From the NCBI RefSeq assembly GCF_007995245.1, contig NZ_VCBA01000016.1, forward strand, positions 1 through 64,000: 64,000 nt of DNA, in the 5' to 3' direction. The notes below the pieces were generated by a model that did not search any database, was not told the DNA's origin, and saw only the letters and a program-made list of their open reading frames with translations. A program made the position numbers and the translations under genes. This DNA is from Tateyamaria sp. syn59. GTDB lineage: Bacteria > Pseudomonadota > Alphaproteobacteria > Rhodobacterales > Rhodobacteraceae. Positions 29,540-39,308 of the stretch are shown piece by piece; position 1 is the stretch's first letter, and every line of letters starts with the position of its first letter.

Positions 29540-29789
29540 ATTCTCAGAAAGTGACCCAACGACGAAGACGCTGTTCAAGGGAGTAGTAAGGCGTTCTCAT
29601 GCTCGTTTAGGCCGGCGCCGCAAAAGCCAAAGCTAGCTTGGCCACAGACCTACGCCATCCTCCCGCTTAGTATAGAACATGGACGCACTGATTTACCCGC
29701 TGAGGCGATGCCGGTTGGAATTGGATGATGCCTCTTGTAGGGACATGACCGCCCGTCCTGGCAAGCGCCCACTTTAGGAGACATTCGAC

Positions 29790-30728
29790 ATGAATAAAAC
29801 TGATCGGATTGTCGTGATCGGCGCAGGGCTTTCCGGTCTGACAGTGGCGCGCATGTTGGCGGACGACGGTCGTGACGTGGTTGTATGTGACAAGAGCCGT
29901 GGCCTTGGCGGACGCATGGCGTCGCGCCGGAAAGATGGATGGCGCTTTGACCACGGTGCCGTCGTGCTGCGCCCGACCGAAGGCATTTTTGCCAACTTTA
30001 TCACGCAAATCGAAGGCCAGGGGACCGCGGCGTATTGGACAGATGCCAAAGGCTGGACAGGGCTACCGGGGATGAGTGGAAGCGTCAAACCGATTGCCAA
30101 CGGTCTGACGATCTGCACCCAGGCCGAAATCACGGCATTGGATCGCGGGTCAGACGGGTGGTCCTTGCAAGGACATGCGGAATTCTCGGGGCAGACCTTC
30201 GACCAGCTTGTTCTTGCGATACCGCAGCCGCAGGCACACAGGCTTGTGTCGCCATGGCCCAAGGTTCAGGCACAGATCGAGCACGCAAAGATGGCCCCGT
30301 GCTGGACGCTTATGGCGGGCTTTGACGCCCCCTTACCCACCGACGTCACCTACATCAACGACTGCGCGGGCCCCATTTCTGTCATCGCGCGAGAGATTGC
30401 AAAACCGGGCCGGACCCCACCCGGCGACGCATGGGTCATTCAGGCCAACGCCGAGTGGAGCACCGCACATCTGGAATACGAACGCGCGGAGATCGAGAGC
30501 TTGTTGCTGCAAGCGTTCTTCGCCGCGCTCGACTGTCCACCTGTTTCGCCCGTTATCAGCATGGCTCACCGTTGGCGCTATGCTCTGACCTCGCAACCCT
30601 TGGGCCAACCCTGTCTGACGGACGAAGCGCTTGGGCTTTCGATCTGCGGAGATTGGTGCCTTGGCGCGACCGCGCAGGACGCGTTCATGAGTGGCCGAAG
30701 CCTCGCCGAGACGCTGTTATCCGAATAG
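29790..30728 (+). CDS. Renalase-like FAD-dependent oxidoreductase
   Basis: A 312-aa flavoprotein beginning with a Rossmann dinucleotide motif RIVVIGAGLSGLTVARMLADDG, then VCDKSRGLGGRMASRR, which is the pattern of bacterial renalase and related NAD(P)/FAD proteins. HGAVVLRPT and the C-terminal GLSICGDWCLGATAQDAFMSGRSLAETLL close the FAD site. Bacterial renalases oxidise damaged dihydronicotinamide isomers; whether this one does is inference. It has no signal peptide and no obvious operon partner; a decayed gene follows at 30765. Confidence 0.72.
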   Translation: MNKTDRIVVIGAGLSGLTVARMLADDGRDVVVCDKSRGLGGRMASRRKDGWRFDHGAVVLRPTEGIFANFITQIEGQGTAAYWTDAKGWTGLPGMSGSVKPIANGLTICTQAEITALDRGSDGWSLQGHAEFSGQTFDQLVLAIPQPQAHRLVSPWPKVQAQIEHAKMAPCWTLMAGFDAPLPTDVTYINDCAGPISVIAREIAKPGRTPPGDAWVIQANAEWSTAHLEYERAEIESLLLQAFFAALDCPPVSPVISMAHRWRYALTSQPLGQPCLTDEALGLSICGDWCLGATAQDAFMSGRSLAETLLSE

Positions 30729-30764
30729 TCGTCGTCCGCAGATCGCCAACAATCTGAGAGAGGA

Positions 30765-31018
30765 ATGACCACGGAGAACACAATCAAGTCATTCTTGCCG
30801 GGCACCTGGGCGATCTGCCCGCCATCGGAGCCGCCGGGCGCCCTTGGTCCAGCTAAGACGGGTTGCGGCACCTATCAGAGGACGTCACCGCAAGCCTGCA
30901 CGCTATGGGGATCAGCGCAGAAGACCACGTTGCGATTGTCCTTCCAAACGGTCCCGAAATGGCACTGCCTTTGTCTCGGTTGCTCCGGTCGCGACGACCG
31001 CACCGCTTACACGACTTG
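30765..31018 (+). pseudogene. Decayed N-terminal fragment of an AMP-forming acyl-CoA (oxalyl-CoA-like) synthetase
   Basis: Three reading frames in succession spell the start of an adenylating synthetase. Frame 1: MTTENTIKSFLPG. Frame 2: HLGDLPAIGAAGRPWSS, a TAA stop, then DGLRHLSEDVTASLHAMGISAEDHVAIVLPNGPEMA in two pieces around residue 30 to 70. Frame 3: TAFVSVAPVATTAPL. The VAIVLPNGPEMA phrase is typical of the family N-terminus. Two frameshifts, one stop and loss of everything after about 85 residues make it nonfunctional. A ribosome-binding-like GAGAGGA remains before the ATG. Confidence 0.75.
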
Positions 31019-31035
31019 AACTGCTTAGCACATCC

Positions 31036-31434
31036 TCAATACATCACAGTATTCAAAGTGACAGAAACGGGTTGCCCAACCTTAACCCCCGCGCTGCCGC
31101 GAGCGAGCAACCAGCCGTCTTCACGGCGCAAATGCGCGACAAGCCGCAGTTTCGGCGTCCCGGTCGCGCGTCCTGGCCATGTCAGGGGAAATTCGATCTG
31201 CCGAGACTTTCCGTCGCTTTCGATGGTTAGCGCCTCATCGCCTTGCAGCCGCACATTACCACCTTCAGCGTCTTCAATGGTAATTTCAATCCGACCCGCC
31301 GGGATGACTTGCCCGCCCGCATAGGTCACGCCGCCGCGCATATCCTCCGCTTGAGCCTGCGCCATCCCCGTAAACACAGCGGCTCCCACGAGGATCCCGA
31401 TAAACCAGCCGCTGCGATAGGACCAAAACGTCAC
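31036..31434 (-). CDS. Small exported protein of unknown function
   Basis: 132 aa with a signal peptide (FIGILVGAAVFTGMAQAQA, cleavage near residue 29). The mature part is predicted beta-rich (GGVTYAGGQVIPAGRIEITIEDAEGG, then RQIEFPLTWPGRATGTPKLRLVAHL) and has no Cys or membrane helix. The IPAGRIEITIED phrase faintly recalls YbaY-type envelope proteins, but I would not name it. It ends close to the decayed synthetase and lies 95 bp downstream of the RTX protease gene, in the same direction, so it could be co-transcribed with it. Confidence 0.6.
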   Translation of the reverse strand: MTFWSYRSGWFIGILVGAAVFTGMAQAQAEDMRGGVTYAGGQVIPAGRIEITIEDAEGGNVRLQGDEALTIESDGKSRQIEFPLTWPGRATGTPKLRLVAHLRREDGWLLARGSAGVKVGQPVSVTLNTVMY

Positions 31435-31529
31435 TTCAGCACCTCCATCATCAAATTTGGCTAATTAGCAATCGTGCAACAACACGGGTCCGGGCCAGAG
31501 CGAGTTGAAAGCGCCCCGGCCACGTATCA

Positions 31530-34500
31530 TCAAAGAATGATGAAATTGTCCGCAGACAGGTCCAGACCTTCGCTCAGCTTGGCAAACCTGATTGCGGCGT
31601 CTTCGCCGGAACCATCCGCATCATAGAATACGGTGCCAGTCTCCGTGTTGTAGATGATGCGATCCTCACTATCGCGGGCGACCCCAGTCGTGCTGCTGTG
31701 GAACGCACCGAAGGACAAAATGCTTTGGCCGATCAGGTCCTCAAAGATCAGGCTATCGAGAAGGATCAGATCCTCATCGGTGTCAAAGTCCATGATCCGA
31801 TCCACGTTGCCACCCCCCAGCGCGGTGGAGAAGCGGAACATATCCTCTCCCATCCCACCGTTGAGGGCATCGGCGCCCAACCCGCCATCCAACAGATCGC
31901 TGCCGCGCCCGCCATAAAGCACGTCTGAACCGGCCTCACCAGGTTCAGCAGGCGCCGGCGGGAATTCGACCGAGACATTGAGCGTGTACGTGGAGCCTTC
32001 GGGAACCGCTTCGGTCCAGCCGCCGTCCTCGGAGTCCTCGGTCCAGCTGCCCTGCACGATGTAATAGGTGCCGGTTTCTTGGATGACGTGAACCGCACTT
32101 GAATCGCGGATGGAAGTCGAGCCGGGGTCTCCGCCGCCATCGTCATTCTCCGCTACGATATTGCCGTCGCTGTCCAAAAGCCTGATCCAGCTGTCATGCA
32201 CGGCTGGATCCGCGATGCCGTCCACATCGATTGACAGGACAGTACCAGCGGCCAGGTCGATGCTGTAATAACCGCCCTGGCCGTTGCCCGTGGCTTCCAC
32301 CGTTGTGTGCAGCACGGTGGTCGAGTCGAAGATATTCGGGTCCTCTTCCAGTGAAAAGTTGTCCGAAATGTCAAATGCGGTCGCAATCGAGTTGTTGTTC
32401 GCGTTCGGTCCCAGCGTCGCATAGCCGGTGCCCATGCCCGGCGTTGGCAGCGTGTCGCCTGCATAGGCGAAATCGCCCAGCACGGTGTCATCGCCGTTGC
32501 CGCCACGCACCTTATCGTCGCCACCCTGCCCTATCAGGACGTTTGCGGCCTGGCTGCCCTTGACCAGATCGTCGAAACCGGACCCGGACAGGTTTTCGAT
32601 CGACACGTAAGTGTCCCCTTCGGACATCCCGTGGCGGAGATTGAGCCTGACGCCGCTGCTGGCGTCCGAGTAGTCCGCCGTGTCGCTGCCAGCGCCGCCA
32701 TCCAGCAGGTCGCTGCCTGCGCCCCCTGTCAGCGTATCGTCGCCTACGCCAGCGGAAAAGCCGTTCATCTGATCGTCACCAATCAGCCAATCATCGAAAA
32801 ACGAACCTTCCACGTTTTCAAAGCCAACAAGGATGTCGTGCTGAATTGCAGTGCCACGCCCCACGATCTGAACCGGCCCGTCAGCGTCGCCGCCCGTGGC
32901 CGTGCCATTGGCCAGATCGACCGTCACACCGCTCGCGCTGGTCCTGTAGACAACCGTATCTATACCTTCGCCGCCGTCCAGATAGTCCTGGCCAGCGCCG
33001 CCGATGATCACGTCGTCGCCACCTTCGCCATACAGTATGTCACCATCCCGCCCGCCGTCCAACGTGTCGTTGCCCGCCCGACCATTAAAGACATCTCCGC
33101 CGCCCTGGCCGATGAAGTGATTTGCAGCCGATGTCCCGATAAAGCGGTCGATCCGGTCATCCGATCCGATCAGGCCCTCGATGCTGTCGAACGTGTCGCC
33201 CGATGCGGTACCGCCGTTGGCAAAATTGGTTTCAAGATTGACGATCAGCTGAAATGGGCTTTCGCGACTGTAGTCGACGGTATCACTGCCCGCGCCACCT
33301 CGGAACACATCGACACCGGCCTGGCCGCTGAGCATGTCGTCCCCGTTACCCCCATCGAGCAGGTCATCGCCCTGTCCGCCAAAGATGCTGTCGTTGCCGT
33401 CGCCGCCGTAAAGCGCATCGTTGCCGTCATCGCTTTCGGTCTGGTCCTCCAGATCCTCGATGGCTATGGTGTTGTTGATGTCGCGGCTCTCAAGCGAGTC
33501 CGTGCCACCGATGATGATGTCATCGCCACCGCGTCCAAAGACGGTGTTGTCACCCGCACCGCCGTCAATCGTTTCATCCGTATCGTCACCTAGAATGATG
33601 CTGGTGCGCGTGTTGTCCCCGGGCGCGGGAGGTGTTTCGCCACCTGCCTCAACCAGTTCGGCAAGCGAGCTATCGACGTAGATGATGTTCTCGACATTGG
33701 CGATGTTTCCAATCTCAAGGTCTCTCGACATCACGATGACGGTGTCATTGCCGCCACCCATTTCTTCGCGCACCACGTCGTCGAGCGAGTCCACGAAATA
33801 GGTGTCGTCACCGTCACCACCGGCCATGCGGTCACCGCCGCCGCGCCCATCCAGCACGTTGTCGCCGTCATTCCCGATCAGAATGTCGTCGTATTGGCTG
33901 CCGATCCCGTTCTCGATGTAGTATTCGGTTTCGTCCGCATTGTGTCCGGCAAAGATCGACACGTTGTTGTTGTGGCCGTTGACGCTGGAAAACTGCCCGG
34001 CGCGCATGTCGAGGATGGTGCCCGCGATTGAACCGGAAAAATCCATCGTATCGGTCCCGCCGGTGTCGTGGATGACAAAGCCAATGTCGCGCGTCATCCC
34101 CGATGAGGTCAGTTCGTAGCCATACTTCGTGCTGTTGAACCCATAGACATCGTCGCCGGTGTTCAGGTTGATCGTCTGATAGGTCCGCACACCGTCTTCA
34201 TCCACGGTCGAGAAATAGGTGCGGATCACCGCCTCGATATCACCCATCAGCGGGGTAGCAGCAGACCAGCGCGTGTCTTCGCCCACGTCGATCCCATCGA
34301 AATAGGACATGACGCTGTATTGCTGCCAGTCATAGGTCCAGGTGGCGTTGTTCAGATAGTTGATCTGCACGCCACCGGGGCCGCTATAGTTGTAAAGACC
34401 AGGGTGGTTCAGCCCAAACTCATGCCCGTATTCATGGATGAACGTGTCAAAGACATAGCCGCCGATATCGGTCAGGTTCGGCTCGGTATCATGGAACCGC

Positions 34501-35135
34501 TGGCCGACACTGATATAGCGGTCAGATGAAAAGGCGCTGCCGTCAAATTGCTCGCCGATTTCTGGGCTGACGACCTGCATCCAGTCCGTGTCTTCGTCAT
34601 AGGGCGTGTCATCGACGATTTCGAATTCAAGCGGGGTCACCGCCGCCCACATGTCAAGTGCACCCACGGCGGCTTCCAGATAGCCGGGATGGTTGCTCAG
34701 CTCGCTTACGTTGATCCGCAGCGGCTCTGCCGCGATCTCTGGCGTCAGGCTGCGCGGCAGCGCGCCCAGATAGTCAAGGTAGGCTTCGTAGTCCTCGCTC
34801 TTTCCAAAAGGATTGTCCGGTGTCTGGTCATTGACCCACCAGGCGTCTTCGTTCGTGTCTGTGCTGGCTTGTGAGCTCACCAACAGTTGGTCGGATCCCT
34901 CCAACGTGGCGGCATCACGTTCTTCGGAGCTGTTGCCTCTGTTCGTAATTTCAGTGATCTCGCTCGCTTCGACAGGGTCGGCGCCTGTCTCTTCGAGTGC
35001 TGCGAGAACTGCCAAGGTCGGTGTCAGGGTCATCGCCTCGGCCAGGACCACTTTCAGACCGGTCTGTTCTCCACCAATCTTGTCAAACGGGGTTTCTTGC
35101 TGTGGGCCGTAGCCCAGCTGGCACATCATGCACAT
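31530..35135 (-). CDS. Serralysin-like RTX zinc metalloprotease
   Basis: The start MCMMCQLGYGP at 35135 gives 1201 aa without a Sec signal. The catalytic zinc site FIHEYGHEFGLNHPG (HExxHxxGxxHP, residues about 234-245) and the Met-turn YSVMSYFDG mark an M10B metzincin protease. Downstream come long arrays of RTX calcium-binding nonapeptides (GGxGxDxxx type, about residues 425-930), then a PPC-like domain (about 950-1065, with GGYYSIDLAAGTVLSIDVDG and ETGTYYIVQGSW), a last RTX block and a C-terminal region ending NFIIL, as in type I secretion substrates. It would be exported directly to the medium. No ABC exporter or membrane-fusion gene is nearby, so the secretion machinery must be elsewhere. 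Confidence 0.9.
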   Translation of the reverse strand: MCMMCQLGYGPQQETPFDKIGGEQTGLKVVLAEAMTLTPTLAVLAALEETGADPVEASEITEITNRGNSSEERDAATLEGSDQLLVSSQASTDTNEDAWWVNDQTPDNPFGKSEDYEAYLDYLGALPRSLTPEIAAEPLRINVSELSNHPGYLEAAVGALDMWAAVTPLEFEIVDDTPYDEDTDWMQVVSPEIGEQFDGSAFSSDRYISVGQRFHDTEPNLTDIGGYVFDTFIHEYGHEFGLNHPGLYNYSGPGGVQINYLNNATWTYDWQQYSVMSYFDGIDVGEDTRWSAATPLMGDIEAVIRTYFSTVDEDGVRTYQTINLNTGDDVYGFNSTKYGYELTSSGMTRDIGFVIHDTGGTDTMDFSGSIAGTILDMRAGQFSSVNGHNNNVSIFAGHNADETEYYIENGIGSQYDDILIGNDGDNVLDGRGGGDRMAGGDGDDTYFVDSLDDVVREEMGGGNDTVIVMSRDLEIGNIANVENIIYVDSSLAELVEAGGETPPAPGDNTRTSIILGDDTDETIDGGAGDNTVFGRGGDDIIIGGTDSLESRDINNTIAIEDLEDQTESDDGNDALYGGDGNDSIFGGQGDDLLDGGNGDDMLSGQAGVDVFRGGAGSDTVDYSRESPFQLIVNLETNFANGGTASGDTFDSIEGLIGSDDRIDRFIGTSAANHFIGQGGGDVFNGRAGNDTLDGGRDGDILYGEGGDDVIIGGAGQDYLDGGEGIDTVVYRTSASGVTVDLANGTATGGDADGPVQIVGRGTAIQHDILVGFENVEGSFFDDWLIGDDQMNGFSAGVGDDTLTGGAGSDLLDGGAGSDTADYSDASSGVRLNLRHGMSEGDTYVSIENLSGSGFDDLVKGSQAANVLIGQGGDDKVRGGNGDDTVLGDFAYAGDTLPTPGMGTGYATLGPNANNNSIATAFDISDNFSLEEDPNIFDSTTVLHTTVEATGNGQGGYYSIDLAAGTVLSIDVDGIADPAVHDSWIRLLDSDGNIVAENDDGGGDPGSTSIRDSSAVHVIQETGTYYIVQGSWTEDSEDGGWTEAVPEGSTYTLNVSVEFPPAPAEPGEAGSDVLYGGRGSDLLDGGLGADALNGGMGEDMFRFSTALGGGNVDRIMDFDTDEDLILLDSLIFEDLIGQSILSFGAFHSSTTGVARDSEDRIIYNTETGTVFYDADGSGEDAAIRFAKLSEGLDLSADNFIIL

Positions 35136-35934
35136 GTTAAGACTGTCCTTTCTTTGAGATGCCGATGTCCTCACGTCCGATCATTGGGCAGGACCGATGA
35201 TGATCAGTGGCTGATGCTGATCGTCCCGGACATGACGGGCATCTTTTTGTTTTTGGGTATGTCAGGGTGTTTGCGGCGACCACGTGACGCCGCGCGTGGT
35301 GTTCTTCAGGCACTCCTCTACTGGCAACCGTAGGACACTACGGTCGTTCACGATGAACGGCGCCCGGGTTCATCGGACGTCGAGTTGGCTGGTTTCGGAA
35401 AAAGGGTTGGCTAAAAAAGTGACACCTTCATCACGGGTGGATGCGGCGTTTCTTGTGCGTAGAAATTCTACCTATACTTGAACAAGTGAGATCACGCCGT
35501 TCAGTTCAACCGGATTTTTTGATGGCAGCAGTATCGGCGAAACTTGGCTTGAAAACCGGTGTTTAGGCGGTGACAGGCTGCCTCTTTCTTAGGCCAAAAG
35601 CGCGTCAGAGTGTGACGCGCAACCGCAGACGGCAGGCGAGCCCGGATCTAGCGAGCCGGTTTGGCGTGTTTGTCGCGATATGCAGTTTTGCTTGCCATCT
35701 AGCGCTCTCAAACAGCGGACCGCTGTTACAAGCCACGGGTTAAGATGCTAGTGCGACGCTTGCAACAGGCCGTAACACTGCGCGCGGCCTGAGCAGTCAA
35801 ATACGATGGAAACACTGTTCGCGAGGACAGGCCACACAGGCACCAACGCAGCGGCAATGTCTCCTCGAACGAAGTATAGGCCTCGGATGAAGGCCATCAC
35901 GTCCGCTTCACCAGAGCGACGCAGCCGCTGTCGT
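35136..35934. other. Gene-poor 800-bp region
   Basis: No reading frame here has convincing coding character in either strand; the longest are short shadows with no ribosome-binding site or recognisable product. The stretch separates the protease promoter from the end of the sugar-acid island. It contains small inverted repeats but no insertion-sequence end that I can recognise. It may be decayed DNA at the edge of the island. Confidence 0.5.
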
Positions 35935-37440
35935 TCAATAGTCCTCTGGCAACAGCGCATCCGGCAGGTTTTGGTAGCAAACCGGGCGCAGAAAGCGGCG
36001 GATGGACAAGGTACCGACGGACGTGGCGCCAAAGTTTGTCGATGCGGGATAAGGTCCGCCGTGGACCATGCTGTCGGCCACTTCCACACCCGTGGGAAAG
36101 CCATTGACCAGAATGCGGCCCGCTTTCTGTTCGACAATCGGCATGAGCGATCGGGCCTGATCGGTGTCATCCTCGTCCATATGGATCGTGCAGGTCAGTT
36201 GGCCCTGGATCGACTTTGCGATCTCTTCCATTTCGGTCTCGTCCGCCGCCTCAACCACGATGCCAAGCGGTCCAAAGACCTCTTCCTGCAGGCTGTGTTG
36301 CGCCATCCAATCTCGTGCCGCGACGCGGTAGAGATATGGTTTCGCTTCACGTCCGCTGCTCGCAGTGCCCAAAAGCTCGATGGTTTTGTCGCTACTGGCG
36401 ACACGCGCCACGCCGTCGCGATAAGCATCGGCGATGCCGTCCGTCAACATGGTCTGCGCCGCGGCATCCCCAAGCGCGGTTTCAGCTGCGGCCGCAAATG
36501 CGTCCGCACCGGGCGGCACAACGGCGATACCGGGGTTGGTGCAAAACTGTCCTGCGCCCATTGTGAGCGAAGCGGCCCAGCCCGCGCCGATCTCAGCCCC
36601 CCGTGCCTTGACAGCCGCAGGCAGCAGGAACATCGGATTGACCGAACCAAGTTCGCCAAAGAACGGAATGGGGTCAGGGCGCGCTGCGCACAAATCAAAC
36701 AGCGCGCGCCCACCGCGCAAGGACCCGGTAAAGCCGACGGCGCGGATCCGCGGGTTTTGCACCAACGCGGCCCCTACTGCGATGCCACCGTCATGGACCA
36801 TCGAAAACACGCCCACCGGCACGTCGCATTTGGCAATCGCAGCATGGATCGCATCGCACACGATCTCGGTTGTACCGGGATGTGCGGGGTGCCCCTTGAC
36901 CACCACCGGACATCCCGCAGCAAGGGCCGCCGCCGTGTCACCGCCAGCGGTCGAGAAGGCCAGCGGGAAATTCGAAGCACCGAACACCGCAACCGGACCG
37001 ACTGGTCGCTGGATCATCTTAAGGTCAGGGCGCGGCAAAGGCGCTCTGTCGGGCAGCGCCGGATCATGCCGACGGTCAAGGTAGTCACCCTTCAGGATAT
37101 GCTCGGCAAACATGCGCAACTGGCCGGTGGTTCGCCCACGCTCGCCTTGCAAACGTGCCTCGGGCAAACCGGTTTCCTGCGCTCCGACTTCGGTTATCGC
37201 GTCGGCACGCGCTTCGATCTCATCGGCGATGGTGGTCAGAAACGCGGCCCGACGTGCAGCAGAACTGTAGCCGTAGGACCAAAATGCCTCCGCCGCGCCC
37301 TCGCAAGCTTGCTGGACCAGATCGGGCGTACCCGCAAAGAACGACCGCGACGGGCCGTGGGCGGGATCGGACTGAAATGTCTGGCCGCTTTCGACCCAAT
37401 GACCGGCGATGAGGTTTTTTCCGTGCAGGGTGACGCTCAT
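35935..37440 (-). CDS. 2-oxoglutarate semialdehyde (2,5-dioxovalerate) dehydrogenase
   Basis: Oxidises 2-oxoglutarate semialdehyde to 2-oxoglutarate with NAD(P), the last step of non-phosphorylative pentonate and hexarate degradation. The 501-aa protein starts MSVTLHGKNLIAGHWVESG and belongs to the KGSA-dehydrogenase branch of the aldehyde dehydrogenases. Asn157 in VFGASNFPLAFS, Lys182 in PVVVKGHPAHPGT, Glu263 in FFGELGSVNP and the nucleophile Cys300 in GAGQFCTNPG are in place. It lies 149 nt downstream of the PdxA-like gene on the same strand, and its product type matches the two dehydratases of the island. Confidence 0.88.
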   Translation of the reverse strand: MSVTLHGKNLIAGHWVESGQTFQSDPAHGPSRSFFAGTPDLVQQACEGAAEAFWSYGYSSAARRAAFLTTIADEIEARADAITEVGAQETGLPEARLQGERGRTTGQLRMFAEHILKGDYLDRRHDPALPDRAPLPRPDLKMIQRPVGPVAVFGASNFPLAFSTAGGDTAAALAAGCPVVVKGHPAHPGTTEIVCDAIHAAIAKCDVPVGVFSMVHDGGIAVGAALVQNPRIRAVGFTGSLRGGRALFDLCAARPDPIPFFGELGSVNPMFLLPAAVKARGAEIGAGWAASLTMGAGQFCTNPGIAVVPPGADAFAAAAETALGDAAAQTMLTDGIADAYRDGVARVASSDKTIELLGTASSGREAKPYLYRVAARDWMAQHSLQEEVFGPLGIVVEAADETEMEEIAKSIQGQLTCTIHMDEDDTDQARSLMPIVEQKAGRILVNGFPTGVEVADSMVHGGPYPASTNFGATSVGTLSIRRFLRPVCYQNLPDALLPEDY

Positions 37441-37589
37441 ATTATGTCTTTCTGTGTTCTTGTTTGCGGCATCGCGCAGCGTTCAATGCGCGATGTGTTA
37501 CAATTCGGCGGTGCCTCGGTTCTTGTGGACGCACGTCACTAGCGTAAAACGCGCAATGGAAAGGCCCGCGCACCCGTTAGACTTTCTCG

Positions 37590-38597
37590 TCAGGCGGCAG
37601 CCTCGGATTTCGCTTTCCGCGCCATGCGGACAAGCAGATCAAACGCCTGACGACTGGCACTCACGTTGGCTACACCCTGTCCGGCGATGTCAAAGGCCGT
37701 GCCATGGGCTGGCGTTACAATCGGGATCGGTAGGCCACCGGCAACGGTCACGCCGCGCTCAAACCCCATCAGCTTGATCGCGATCTGACCCTGATCGTGG
37801 TACATGGTCACAACGGCATCGACCTCGCCGCGCTTGGCCTTGAGAAACACGGTGTCGGAGGGCCAGGGACCCGTCACGTTCATCTGCCGCGCCTGGCAGG
37901 CCTTGACCACGGGCTCGATCACGTCGATTTCCTCCCGCCCGAATTTGCCATTGTCACCGGCATGGGGGTTCAGCGCGGCGACTGCCACATGCGGGCGTGT
38001 GTTGCCTGATCGGGCGAGGGTTGCGTGCGCCAGTTCGATTGCCCGTTCGATGCCCGGCCCGTCTATGTTCGCGGCAACGTCCTTCAGCCCGATATGGCTG
38101 GTCACACGTGTTGTCATAAGCGCGTCGAGGACATTGATTTCCGAGTGATAGCCCGTGAACCCGAGGTAGCGCGCCATATAGCGATGCTCATCTTCCGCGT
38201 TCAGCCCCGCCGAAGTCATCGCTGCCTTGTTGAAAGGGGCGAACATCACCCCGTCCACCCGCCCGGCCTGCGCCAGATCAAGCGCTTTGTCGAGACAGCG
38301 CAGCGATGTGGTGCCGCCTGCCACGGTCACTTCCGCGACCTGCACGTCCTCCGGCGCAATTGTCTGCATGTCGAGATGCGCCACCCCGCGAAACGTGTCG
38401 ATGTCCGCTTCGGCTATGGTGTTGAGGGTCACCTCCACACCCGCCTGCGCAGCACCACGCTGCCAAAGGTGCGCGTCGCCAACCAAAAGGATGTCAGCGG
38501 CCTCGGCCACGCCGTCCTCGACCAACAGCTTGGCGATCAGCTCTGGTCCAATTCCGGACGGATCCCCGGGCACAATCGCAAGTCTGGGATGCATCAT
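37590..38597 (-). CDS. PdxA-family 4-hydroxythreonine-4-phosphate dehydrogenase-like protein
   Basis: A 335-aa NAD-dependent decarboxylating dehydrogenase of the PdxA fold. LAIVPGDPSGIGPELIAKLL opens the protein and TMYHDQGQIAIKLMGFERGVTVAGGLP carries a conserved metal-binding His. Members in catabolic operons (PdxA2) act on four-carbon sugar-acid phosphates made by a DUF1537 kinase, rather than in vitamin B6 synthesis. No such kinase is present here, so its role with a non-phosphorylative pathway is unclear. Its start overlaps the stop of the regulator gene (ATGA), which ties it to the island. Confidence 0.8.
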   Translation of the reverse strand: MMHPRLAIVPGDPSGIGPELIAKLLVEDGVAEAADILLVGDAHLWQRGAAQAGVEVTLNTIAEADIDTFRGVAHLDMQTIAPEDVQVAEVTVAGGTTSLRCLDKALDLAQAGRVDGVMFAPFNKAAMTSAGLNAEDEHRYMARYLGFTGYHSEINVLDALMTTRVTSHIGLKDVAANIDGPGIERAIELAHATLARSGNTRPHVAVAALNPHAGDNGKFGREEIDVIEPVVKACQARQMNVTGPWPSDTVFLKAKRGEVDAVVTMYHDQGQIAIKLMGFERGVTVAGGLPIPIVTPAHGTAFDIAGQGVANVSASRQAFDLLVRMARKAKSEAAA

Positions 38598-39307
38598 TCG
38601 GTCTCCCTTTCGGTTTTGGCCTCTGCCATCGCGGCCGCGATATTGACCTCGGCCGTCCGCAGATGCTGCTTGAGGGCGCGCCGGGCCGCAGTGGCGTCGC
38701 GTGCCTTGAGGGCCTCAACGATTTCCAGATGTTCGCGGCGGGTTCCGTCCTGGCTCGCAACCCGTTGCGAAGACAAAAACCGCACGCGCCACAAACGCGC
38801 ATTGTAAGTCGCGTGGGTTTCGAACAGCGCACGGTTGCCCGACGCCTCGACAATGGCATCGTGAAACGCCATGTCGCGTCGAAAGGCAGCCACCTGACCT
38901 TCGGCATTGCGCGCCTCCGGGATCGAAGCGTTCAGCCGTTCGATCTGCGCAATCTGCGCATCCGTTGCCATCTCACAAGCCAACTCGCCGGCAAGCGCTT
39001 CGAGGGCGCCCTGAACGCGCAGCCAGTCGTTGATCTCGTCCAAAGAAGGGTCCGCTACGACCGGTCTGCGGGTCGGGCCATAGTCGATCAGCCCCTCACC
39101 TTCGAGGATGCGCAGCGCCTCTTTCAGCGGTGTACGCGAAATCCCAAAGGCTTCCGCCAAATCACGCTCGCGCACGGGCATGCCAGGCGGCAATTTACCC
39201 AGAAGGATGAACTCGCGCAGATTGTCCGCAGCCTCGGCGGCCAGCGACCTGCGCGGCTTCAACTCTGCGAAATTCCGCAATTCGTTGGTCCATGCCGTAT
39301 CGCTCAT
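38594..39307 (-). CDS. GntR/FadR-type transcriptional regulator
   Basis: A 237-aa regulator with an N-terminal winged helix (LPPGMPVRERDLAEAFGISRTPLKEALRILEGEGL, residues about 38-72) and an all-helical FCD effector domain with metal-binding His (AFHDAIVEASGNRALFE and the late TRREHLEIVEAL). FCD-type regulators commonly respond to sugar acids or their dehydration products. It lies inside the operon it probably controls, 1 bp after the DapA-family gene. The palindrome ATTTTGG-N4-CCAAAAT before tctC at 44421 is the most likely operator. Confidence 0.88.
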   Translation of the reverse strand: MSDTAWTNELRNFAELKPRRSLAAEAADNLREFILLGKLPPGMPVRERDLAEAFGISRTPLKEALRILEGEGLIDYGPTRRPVVADPSLDEINDWLRVQGALEALAGELACEMATDAQIAQIERLNASIPEARNAEGQVAAFRRDMAFHDAIVEASGNRALFETHATYNARLWRVRFLSSQRVASQDGTRREHLEIVEALKARDATAARRALKQHLRTAEVNIAAAMAEAKTERETE

Positions 39308-39308
39308 T

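Noticed and set aside
35136-35934. Possible insertion-sequence remnant in the gene-poor region
   Set aside because: I could not find transposase-like reading frames, terminal inverted repeats or a target duplication.
35806-37542. A 578-codon plus-strand frame over the semialdehyde dehydrogenase gene
   Set aside because: The minus-strand frame has a full set of aldehyde dehydrogenase motifs; the plus-strand translation has none.
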